Program-made: the position numbers and the translations under genes
NCBI GenBank assembly: GCA_007280315.1
Contig: QYQC01000094.1
Span: 1-11,037 of the forward strand
Source of the DNA: Betaproteobacteria bacterium
GTDB taxonomy: Bacteria > Pseudomonadota > Gammaproteobacteria > Burkholderiales > SG8-39
Length of the DNA stretch: 11,037 nt
Direction: 5' to 3'
In this document: positions 1 to 4,994 of the stretch, one piece after another
Position numbering within the stretch: the first letter of the stretch is position 1
Layout of the letters: each line of letters starts with the position of its first letter
The notes under the pieces: model-generated
The model's input: only the letters and a program-made list of their open reading frames with translations
What the model was told of the DNA's origin: nothing
The model's database searches: none

Positions 1-1
1 C

Positions 2-862
2 GACGTCTGGGGCGTACGCTGGGACGGAACCAACTGGGTCAAGATGGAAGCCGGCGCACCCTCCCGCTGGGACAACAAGGCGGGCTCGAACAACGACCAG
101 GGCGCCGTCGATGTCGCCTACGAATCGGTGTCGGGCATGGGGCTGTTCGGCTGGGCCGACAATGTCAGTCGCCAGATACGCTGGCTCACCTGGGATCCGG
201 CGACATTGACGCTCAGTGGTATCAACACCATCAGGTTCAGCAACTTCGTCACCTGCGCCAACAACGTGGTCTTCGAATGGTTCCGCCTTTACGCCCGGCC
301 CGATTCAGACGAAATCATGGGCGTATTCCAGAACACCGGCCGCGACCTCGCGTCAGTCAGATGGGATGGTTCTGCCTGGGACGACGCGAACCGCACCTGC
401 CATGGGGCCAACACCGAAACCCGGAACGAGCGCGATTTCGATTTCGCCTGGCAGACTTTGCCTGCGGCGCGCGGCCAGGGGTGGCTGGTGTGGGGTTCGC
501 GCACCGCGGTAGCTGGGAAGTACGTCACAACCATGTCCTTTACCTCCCCCGTGGCCCCGGGGCCCGGAGGAGCGTGGGCCGCAGCAGTGAAAATACTCGA
601 TCGCACCATGATGGTAAAAACGGGAGTGTTGCCGCTCACCGGAACGTTGCTTGCCGGTCTGTACCAGGCCACGGGTTCGGCGGCCGACGACGAACAGGCG
701 ATTTACGCCGACGGCGGCGCCGCACCGCCGGCCTGGGGAGCCATCCCGCCCGGGCAAACGATCTGGGCCGGCCCGACCACGCTGCAGCTGGGTGAGCGCG
801 TGTACATAGAAACCTCGCCCACCACTTCGATAATTCTCGAACAGCAGGAGCTTTACCCCTGA
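2..862 (+). CDS. Unrecognised WDG/W-rich repeat protein, 3' part only
   Basis: The frame is open from the left edge to the TGA at 860-862, so this is the C-terminal 286 residues of a longer protein; the internal ATG at 44 is probably not the start. I do not recognise the family. Two degenerate modules are visible. VRWDG-T-NW (visible residues 5-12) recurs as VRWDG-S-AW (119-126), and a following VDVAYESVSG (about 35-44) is echoed by FDFAWQTLP (about 145-153), each leading into a short W-G segment. The spacing is about 110-114 residues. Such W/G-rich alternating strands suggest a beta-rich, possibly propeller-like, exported protein. Two cysteines (visible residues 85 and 133) could form a disulfide. 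The last 100 residues are Gly/Ala/Pro/Thr-rich and do not repeat the module. It ends 84 bp before mshI on the same strand, so a surface or pilus-associated role (for example a tip or MshQ-like adhesin) is possible but is only inference from position. Confidence 0.6.
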   Translation, partial: DVWGVRWDGTNWVKMEAGAPSRWDNKAGSNNDQGAVDVAYESVSGMGLFGWADNVSRQIRWLTWDPATLTLSGINTIRFSNFVTCANNVVFEWFRLYARPDSDEIMGVFQNTGRDLASVRWDGSAWDDANRTCHGANTETRNERDFDFAWQTLPAARGQGWLVWGSRTAVAGKYVTTMSFTSPVAPGPGGAWAAAVKILDRTMMVKTGVLPLTGTLLAGLYQATGSAADDEQAIYADGGAAPPAWGAIPPGQTIWAGPTTLQLGERVYIETSPTTSIILEQQELYP

Positions 863-895
863 GGAAACCGGACAGTCAAAACCAGAGAAAAACCA

Positions 896-922
896 TTGAC
901 AACAACAATTTAATGATATAAC
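896..922 (+). promoter_or_regulatory. Candidate sigma-70 promoter for the msh operon
   Basis: A perfect -35 hexamer TTGACA (896-901) is followed after 15 bp by TATAAC (917-922), which matches the consensus -10 at five of six positions. The 15-bp spacer is shorter than the ideal 17. The box sits in a short AT-rich island inside GC-rich sequence, in the only sizeable gap before mshI. A start site near 929 would leave a leader of about 18 nt before the ATG at 947. No terminator hairpin for the upstream gene was seen in 863-946. Confidence 0.5.
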
Positions 923-932
923 TTCAAGTAAC

Positions 933-943
933 TCGTCCGACGA
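933..943. repeat. Short dyad TCGTC-C-GACGA before mshI
   Basis: TCGTC (933-937) and GACGA (939-943) are perfect inverted copies around one central base. They lie between the candidate -10 box and the mshI start. The position would suit an operator overlapping the transcription start, but five-base arms are short and this could be chance. Confidence 0.2.
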
Positions 944-946
944 CTA

Positions 947-1603
947 ATGCATATGGCATGGTTTTCCAAGAAAAAAACGCGGCCGGGATGGGTGGCTGTC
1001 AGTACCGATACCGACGCCATACGCCTGGCCCATATTGAGCGACCGGTTCTGGGCAAGCCCAGGGTCGTGCGCTGGGGTATCGTCAGCGTGGACGAAAAAA
1101 ACGGCGTGGAATTGCAGCATACGGGGCAGGAGTACCGGCTCGGCCGCTATCGTTGCGCCACGCTGCTGCATCCTGCTGAATACCAGTTGCTGATGGTGGA
1201 CGCGCCGAACGTTCCGCGCGACGAATTGAAGGCGGCGATCCGCTGGCGCGTAAAGGACCTGCTCGAATACCACATCGACGATGCCACCATGGACGTGCTC
1301 GATATCCCGTTTGACAAGGAAGCCCCGGGCAAGAGCCACTACATGTACGCAGTGGCGGCGAAGAACGAAACCGTGCAGGGGCAGATCTCGCAGTTCGAGC
1401 GCGCCAGGATCGAGCTGCAGGTGATCGATATCCCGGAAACGGCGCAGCGCAATATCGCCGAACTCTATGAAACCGCCGACCGCGGTGTCGGCATGCTGAC
1501 TTTCGATCATGCCGGCGGGTTGTTCACCCTTTCGTACGCGGGCGAACTCTATCTCGCGCGACGGCTCGATGTCACCTGGTCGCAGCTTGTCGGGTCGAGG
1601 TGA
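947..1603 (+). pseudogene. mshI: mshI, 5' part, interrupted by IS3-family element
   Basis: MshI is the PilM-like cytoplasmic component of MSHA pilus assembly and works with PilN- and PilO-like inner-membrane partners. This fragment encodes residues 1-218. The conserved stretch around KAAIRWRVKDLLEYHIDD (about 95-112), then DVLDIP (116-121), and the late VGMLTFDHAGG and YLARRLDV segments fit MshI, as do the following msh genes. The ATG at 947 is used here; the in-frame ATG at 953 gives MAWFSKKK and is equally plausible. Neither has a convincing Shine-Dalgarno. Residue 218 (AGG, 1598-1600) is the last host codon, and the first three bases of the insertion sequence (TGA, 1601-1603) stop translation, so no foreign residues are added. 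The missing 96 residues continue in frame at 2901-3191; the rejoined protein is 314 residues. The truncated product retains about 70 percent of the length and could be partly stable, but loss of the C-terminal part probably inactivates it. Confidence 0.9.
1598..1600. repeat. Left copy of 3-bp target site duplication AGG
   Basis: AGG directly precedes the left inverted repeat and is matched by AGG at 2898-2900 directly after the right one. A 3-bp duplication is typical of several IS3-family groups. It forms the last intact codon of the truncated mshI. Confidence 0.85.
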
Positions 1604-1635
1604 GGTTGCCCCTGAAAAACGTACTTCTTAACCGG
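1601..1635 (+). repeat. Left terminal inverted repeat (IRL) of the IS
   Basis: This 35-bp end pairs with 2863-2897 in reverse orientation with seven mismatches (repeat positions 4, 5, 15, 17, 18, 19 and 24). Two blocks are perfect: the outer TTGCCCCTG and the inner TTCTTAACCGG. The outermost TGA is also the stop codon that ends the truncated mshI. Such ends are the transposase binding and cleavage sites. Confidence 0.9.
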
Positions 1636-1643
1636 GTGTAAAG

Positions 1644-1654
1644 TTGACGGTCAA
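1644..1654. repeat. Palindrome TTGAC-G-GTCAA ahead of orfA
   Basis: Perfect 5-bp inverted arms around one base lie just inside the left end. They overlap the start of the orfA Shine-Dalgarno (AAGGAG, 1653-1658). The site could bind the OrfA HTH protein or contribute to transposase regulation; this is inference from position alone. Confidence 0.3.
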
Positions 1655-1658
1655 GGAG
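1653..1658 (+). promoter_or_regulatory. Ribosome binding site of orfA
   Basis: AAGGAG lies 7 nt before the ATG at 1666, a near-ideal Shine-Dalgarno. It is much stronger than any seen for the msh genes and supports the ATG at 1666 over the ATG at 1669. Confidence 0.75.
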
Positions 1659-1665
1659 ATGCGAA

Positions 1666-1965
1666 ATGATGACAGAAAAAGGCAGTAGAGCGGCGTACAC
1701 GCTGGAGTTCAAGCTGGAGGCGGTACGTCTGGTACATGGCGGACAAGCCAAAGCGGTCACGGCCAAGATTCTAGGTGTGCCGGCACCGACACTGGGCAAC
1801 TGGGTGCGTCTTGCAGCCCAAGGCAAGCTCGCAGGGGCTGGCGCCAAGCCGGTGAGTGCGGAGCAAATGGAGCTTGCGCGACTGAGGGCCGAGCTGGCGC
1901 GGGTCAAGATGGAGCGCGATATTTTAAAAAAAGCGACGGCGTACTTCGCGAAAGAATCAATGTGA
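1666..1965 (+). CDS. IS3-family transposase OrfA
   Basis: OrfA is the 99-residue N-terminal DNA-binding protein of the element. Residues 11-50 form the helix-turn-helix typical of IS3-family OrfA proteins, with the conserved pattern YTLEFKLEAVRLV and GVPAPTLGNW. Residues 65-90 (starting AEQMELARLRAELARV) form a leucine-zipper-like coiled coil used for dimerisation. In this family OrfA alone helps regulate transposition, and the OrfAB frameshift fusion is the active transposase. Its stop (TGA, 1963-1965) overlaps the GTG that opens orfB. A slippery run of A residues at codons 87-89 lets a share of ribosomes pass into orfB. The length and layout are normal for the family and no damage is visible. 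Confidence 0.93.
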   Translation: MMTEKGSRAAYTLEFKLEAVRLVHGGQAKAVTAKILGVPAPTLGNWVRLAAQGKLAGAGAKPVSAEQMELARLRAELARVKMERDILKKATAYFAKESM

Positions 1966-1973
1966 AGTACGCC
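1911..1973 (+). promoter_or_regulatory. Programmed -1 ribosomal frameshift signal of the IS
   Basis: All three classical parts are present. (1) An SD-like GGAG at 1911-1914 sits 11 nt before the slip site. (2) The heptamer A-AAA-AAA (1926-1932) is in the correct register for the orfA frame. (3) Five nt further, a perfect 10-bp stem pairs GGCGTACTTC (1938-1947) with GAAGTACGCC (1964-1973). The stem extends by G.U, C-G and G.U pairs to 13 bp, with a loop of about 10 nt. Slippage yields a fused OrfAB of 397 residues (89 from orfA, 308 from the -1 frame). The stem also covers the orfA stop and the orfB GTG, which would hinder independent orfB initiation. Confidence 0.85.
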
Positions 1974-2858
1974 TGGATCACCCGGCATAAGCGCCGGTGG
2001 CCCATCAGCTTGCAATGCGAGGTGCTGGGAGTGAGTACCAGCGGCTACTTTGAGCATATCGCCTCTATGGGATTCAAAGCGCCTTCAAAGCCTGGCGGGC
2101 GCCTCAGCGACGAAGCCGTTCTGGCACACATCAAAGCATCCCACGCTGGCAGTAAAGGCGAATACGGCTGGCCCAGGATCTGGAAAGAACTTGTGACCAA
2201 GGGCGTGCGGGTCGGCAAAGACCGTATCCAGAAACTGATGAAACTGCACGGCATTAAAGCCAGGGGTAAGCGCAAGTATGTCGTCACCACTGACAGCAAG
2301 CACAACCTGCCCATTGCGCCCAATCTGTTGGATCGCAATTTCCAGCCTGAGCAGCCCAACGCCGTGTGGACTGGTGACATTACCTACATCCCCACCGATG
2401 AGGGTTGGTTGTACCTGGCCGTGGTGATCGATCTGCATAGCCGACACGTGGTCGGTTGGAGCATGGCGCCCCACATGCAGACCAGCCTGGTGGTCGATGC
2501 GCTGCGTATGGCGTGGTTCCGGCGGCACCCCGGACCGGGTTTGATCTTCCATTCGGATCGAGGCAGCCAGTATTGCAGTCACGAGTTTCAAGCAGTCTTG
2601 ACTGGGTACGGCATGCGAAGCTCAATGAGCCGCAAGGGCAACTGCTGGGACAATGCGCCCACCGAGAGTCTGTGGGGCTCATTGAAAGTCGGCCGGCTGC
2701 ATGGCATGCGGTTTGAAACGCGCAGGCAGGCAATGGACGAGGTGATTGACTGGTTGACGTTTTACAATCACAGAAGGCTTCACTCGACGCTGGGCTACAT
2801 CAGCCCGATGCAGTTCGAGAATAACTGGACCGCGGCACAGTTGAAGAAGGCCGCATAA
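1962..2858 (+). CDS. IS3-family transposase OrfB (DDE integrase)
   Basis: This is the catalytic half of the transposase, 298 residues counted from the GTG at 1962 and normally made as the C-terminal part of the OrfAB fusion. An N-terminal HTH_21-like region (about 45-105, containing EYGWPRIWKEL) precedes a retroviral-integrase-type core. The catalytic triad is visible as D139 (WTGDITYI), D199 (FHSDRGSQY) and E235 (NAPTESLWGSLK), with 35 residues between D199 and E235, the DD(35)E spacing of IS3 elements. The C-terminal YNHRRLHSTLGYISP signature is also present. No frameshift or internal stop is seen. The GTG has no Shine-Dalgarno and lies inside the frameshift stem, so separate initiation is probably weak. 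The TAA at 2856-2858 ends just before the right inverted repeat. Confidence 0.94.
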   Translation: MKYAWITRHKRRWPISLQCEVLGVSTSGYFEHIASMGFKAPSKPGGRLSDEAVLAHIKASHAGSKGEYGWPRIWKELVTKGVRVGKDRIQKLMKLHGIKARGKRKYVVTTDSKHNLPIAPNLLDRNFQPEQPNAVWTGDITYIPTDEGWLYLAVVIDLHSRHVVGWSMAPHMQTSLVVDALRMAWFRRHPGPGLIFHSDRGSQYCSHEFQAVLTGYGMRSSMSRKGNCWDNAPTESLWGSLKVGRLHGMRFETRRQAMDEVIDWLTFYNHRRLHSTLGYISPMQFENNWTAAQLKKAA

Positions 2859-2862
2859 TGGG

Positions 2863-2897
2863 CCGGTTAAGAACTACGGAATCCAGGGGCAAGGTCA
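2863..2897 (-). repeat. Right terminal inverted repeat (IRR) of the IS
   Basis: The reverse complement starts TGACCTTGCCCCTGG and ends TTCTTAACCGG, matching the left end at 28 of 35 positions. It begins four bases after the orfB stop. I see no convincing outward-facing promoter in it. Confidence 0.9.
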
Positions 2898-2900
2898 AGG
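2898..2900. repeat. Right copy of 3-bp target site duplication AGG
   Basis: AGG directly follows the CA end of the right inverted repeat and repeats the AGG at 1598-1600. The mshI reading frame resumes at 2901. Confidence 0.85.
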
Positions 2901-3191
2901 GATAACCAGCGCCAGACCTATTTCGAGCGCATCAGCGTCGAACTGCAGCGCTCGCTCGATCACTTCGAGCGCCAATACCAGAACATTACGCTGTCCGAAT
3001 TGCTACTCGGTCCGATGCCGGAAGACATCGGGCTGCTCGCGTTCCTGAGTTCGCAACTATACCTGCCGCTGCGACAAATCGATCTCGCCGATGCCCTGGA
3101 ATTCGGCGGCACTGAAATGAGCGTCGACAAGCAGTGGCAGCTGTTCCATGTGCTGGGCGCCGCGTTGCGTGACGAGGCAAAAGCCCTATGA
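2901..3191 (+). pseudogene. mshI: mshI, 3' remnant after the IS
   Basis: These are the last 96 codons of mshI, beginning DNQRQTYFERISVELQ and ending with the TGA at 3189-3191. Joined to codon 218 at 1598-1600 they restore a continuous frame, which shows that both pieces are one gene. The remnant has no ATG or GTG start in frame near its beginning; the first plausible start is a TTG at 3000 without a Shine-Dalgarno. It is in the same frame as orfB, but orfB ends at 2858 and another in-frame stop (TAA, 2868-2870) lies before it, so readthrough fusion is unlikely. The end overlaps the start of the next gene by ATGA, so in the intact operon MshI translation would have been coupled to it. The AAALRDEAKAL-like C terminus looks complete. 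Confidence 0.88.
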
Positions 3192-3940
3192 GCCAGCAGA
3201 TCAACCTGTTCAACCCGATCTACCTCAAGCAGAAGAAGACCTTCTCCGCGGTACACATGGTGGACGCCATGGCCGTGCTGATCGTCGGTGTGGCAGGGTT
3301 CTACGCCTACGCCAGCATTGAAACGCTGAACTTCGACCGGCAGTTGATCGAGACGACCAGACAATATGACCAGTCCAGGCTGCGGCTGGCGGAAACCAGC
3401 GCGCGCTACGCGCCGAAAAAGGCCGACGCCAGCCTCGAAGCCGAGGTGAACAAGCTGCAGGTGCAACTGAATGCCCGGCAAGCGACCTTCACCAATCTCG
3501 GTGTCGGCCAGCTCGCTGCTGAGGCCGGCTATACCGAATACATGCGCGCGCTCGCACGTCAGTCTCTCACCGGGCTTTGGCTCACCGGGTTCAAGGTCAG
3601 CAAGGGCGGCGCGGAAATGGAAATCGCCGGACGCGCGCTGCAACCCGAACTGGTGCCGTCCTATATCCAGCGCCTGAACCGGGAACGGACGCTTCATGGC
3701 CGCACCTTCGACTCGCTCAGCATGACACAGCGCGAGGGTGCGCTGCCTGCGGACACGACCCGGCCGGCCGGCGCGCCCGCAAGTTATAACTACACCGAGT
3801 TCCGGCTCGGTTCCAGCTATGTCGAACCAGCGAGCGATGGCGATGCCGGGCCGGCTGCCAAGGCGTCGCCTGGACTGCCGGCCGTTGCTTTGCCGGGAGT
3901 GCCTCAGCCGGCGCAGACCGGAGGCAGCACGCCGCGATGA
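3188..3940 (+). CDS. PilN-like MSHA biogenesis protein (MshI2 type)
   Basis: This inner-membrane alignment-complex protein would bind MshI (PilM-like) by its short cytoplasmic N terminus and MshJ (PilO-like) in the periplasm. The 250-residue product starts MSQQINLFNP, the PilN-type motif whose INLFNP segment docks in the PilM groove. One transmembrane helix lies at about 25-43, a coiled coil at about 50-105, and a small alpha/beta periplasmic domain at about 115-205 (TGLWLTGFKV to TEFRLGSSYV). The last 45 residues are Pro/Ala/Gly-rich and probably disordered. The ATG at 3188 overlaps the mshI stop (ATGA), and the gene's own stop overlaps the mshJ ATG in the same way. No good Shine-Dalgarno is seen, so it probably depended on coupling to mshI, now lost through the IS. 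In some genomes this part is fused to MshI; here the two are separate. Confidence 0.85.
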   Translation: MSQQINLFNPIYLKQKKTFSAVHMVDAMAVLIVGVAGFYAYASIETLNFDRQLIETTRQYDQSRLRLAETSARYAPKKADASLEAEVNKLQVQLNARQATFTNLGVGQLAAEAGYTEYMRALARQSLTGLWLTGFKVSKGGAEMEIAGRALQPELVPSYIQRLNRERTLHGRTFDSLSMTQREGALPADTTRPAGAPASYNYTEFRLGSSYVEPASDGDAGPAAKASPGLPAVALPGVPQPAQTGGSTPR

Positions 3941-4620
3941 AACAGCTGCTGCAAAAATACGCCGACAGCATCGACGCCATGGCCTTGCGCGAGCGGGCGA
4001 TGTTTTTTGGCGCAGTGGCGCTGGTGGTGATGACCTTGCTGCAGTTTTTTTTGCTCAACCCGGTGCTGTCACGGCGAAACCAGCTGTCGGCGCAAATTGC
4101 GCAACAGCAGGACGAGACCAAGGCGATCCAGACGCAGATCCAGTCGATGATACGGCCGAACGCGCCGGATCCGGACGTGCTCAACCGCGAAAAGCTGGCG
4201 AATCTGCGCGAGCAGATGGCGCAGCTGGAGCGGCAGTTCGAGCAGCAGCAGCAGCAGTTCGTCCCGCCGGAAAAGATGGCGGCGCTGCTTGAACGCATGA
4301 CGGTAAAGAACCGGAAATTGCAGCTCATATCCATGCGCAATCTGCCCGGCACCGTGCTGTCCTCGGGCTCCGGCGCCCAGACCGGTGGCGCAGGCGCGCA
4401 GAGTCGGGCCACGGGCACGCGCGAGATTTTCCGACACACGGTTGAACTCAGCGTCCGCGGCAGTTATTTCGAATTGCTCGAATATATTGCAGCGCTGGAA
4501 CATATGCCGCAACGCGTGTTCTGGGACGGCTTCGAGCTGAACGTCGCGCAGTATCCGCAATCGGTGCTGAAGCTGACGGTGTATACGCTGAGTCAGAATA
4601 AATCATGGTTGAGCGTCTGA
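3937..4620 (+). CDS. mshJ: MSHA biogenesis protein MshJ (PilO-like)
   Basis: MshJ is a 227-residue inner-membrane protein predicted to pair with the PilN-like protein in the periplasm and link the cytoplasmic motor to the MshK/MshL gate. A cytoplasmic N terminus (1-21) is followed by a transmembrane helix at about 22-41 (AMFFGAVALVVMTLLQFFLL) and a long Gln-rich coiled coil (44-108). The coiled coil contains five consecutive CAG-encoded glutamines at 103-107. A C-terminal ferredoxin-like periplasmic domain (about 115-227) includes VELSVRGSYFELLEYIAALE, a hallmark of PilO/MshJ proteins, and ends LKLTVYTLSQNKSWL. A Gly/Ser/Ala-rich loop (143-160) interrupts the domain. The ATG at 3937 overlaps the preceding stop as ATGA; a GGAG about 13 nt upstream is too distant to be strong. 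Its end overlaps mshK by 16 bp. Confidence 0.92.
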   Translation: MKQLLQKYADSIDAMALRERAMFFGAVALVVMTLLQFFLLNPVLSRRNQLSAQIAQQQDETKAIQTQIQSMIRPNAPDPDVLNREKLANLREQMAQLERQFEQQQQQFVPPEKMAALLERMTVKNRKLQLISMRNLPGTVLSSGSGAQTGGAGAQSRATGTREIFRHTVELSVRGSYFELLEYIAALEHMPQRVFWDGFELNVAQYPQSVLKLTVYTLSQNKSWLSV

Positions 4621-4994
4621 TGCTGGCACAGACACTGACGGCCGCGGCTGCGCTGATGCTTGCGGCCGGCAGCAGCGCGCAAGCGCTCAACGATCCAACG
4701 CGGCCGCCGTTTGAAATCCTGACTGCGGTTCCGGTCACGGCCGGCGCTGCCCCGCCGACGCCGCTGTCGTCGATCCTGCTGTCGAGCGCACGCAAAGGCG
4801 CGATCATCAGCGGAGAGTACGTCGCCCTGGGCGGGCGGGTTGGCGACGCGAAGCTGGTCAAGATTACGCCAACGGAAGTGACATTGAGCAGTGCCCGGGG
4901 GATGGAGGTATTACAGTTGTATCCGCCGCTGGCAAACGCAACTGCCGCCTCCGGCGCCGATGGAAAACCTGAGAAAACGGTAAAACGTCCATGA
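4605..4994 (+). CDS. mshK: MSHA biogenesis protein MshK (PilP/GspC-like)
   Basis: MshK is a small periplasmic protein expected to connect the inner-membrane MshI/N/J complex to the MshL secretin. The 129-residue product begins with a cleavable signal peptide (about 1-27; likely cut after SAQA). The conserved LNDPTRPP motif (28-35) and one compact beta domain follow: LSSILLSSARKGAIISGEYV, then GGRVGDAKLVKITPTEVTL and VLQLYPPL. This matches MshK and the related type II secretion pilotin-like proteins. Two starts are possible: ATG at 4605, used here, and in-frame ATG at 4620, which overlaps the mshJ stop by one base (TGATG) and gives a shorter, more typical signal peptide beginning MLAQTLTAAAALML. 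The end overlaps the mshL ATG by four bases. Confidence 0.9.
   Translation: MVERLMLAQTLTAAAALMLAAGSSAQALNDPTRPPFEILTAVPVTAGAAPPTPLSSILLSSARKGAIISGEYVALGGRVGDAKLVKITPTEVTLSSARGMEVLQLYPPLANATAASGADGKPEKTVKRP

Larger units (their letters stand above)
1601..2897 (+). mobile_element. Complete IS3-family insertion sequence, 1297 bp, in mshI
   Basis: The boundaries come from three agreeing signals: terminal TG and CA dinucleotides, 35-bp imperfect inverted repeats (28 of 35 positions match), and flanking AGG duplications. Inside are two overlapping genes, orfA (HTH protein) and orfB (DDE integrase), in the usual -1 arrangement with a slippery heptamer and stem-loop. Both reading frames are intact and the three catalytic acidic residues are present, so the element looks functional. 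It lies in the same direction as the msh operon. The 3-bp duplication and OrfB start (KYAWI) suggest the IS3 or IS51 subgroup rather than IS407 (4 bp) or IS2 (5 bp), but I cannot assign a named element. Its coding sequence looks less GC-rich than the msh genes, consistent with a foreign origin. The intact duplication and open host frame on both sides suggest a recent insertion. Confidence 0.95.

Noticed and set aside
2841..2874. Outward promoter at the right end of the IS (TTGAAG and TAAGAA)
   Set aside because: The spacing is 21 bp, and the alternative TAATGG is only 9 bp away; neither is a credible sigma-70 promoter.
4243..4257. Five CAG repeats in mshJ as a possible phase-variation tract
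   Set aside because: Trinucleotide changes would not shift the frame, and the run sits in a Gln-rich coiled coil where such codons are expected.
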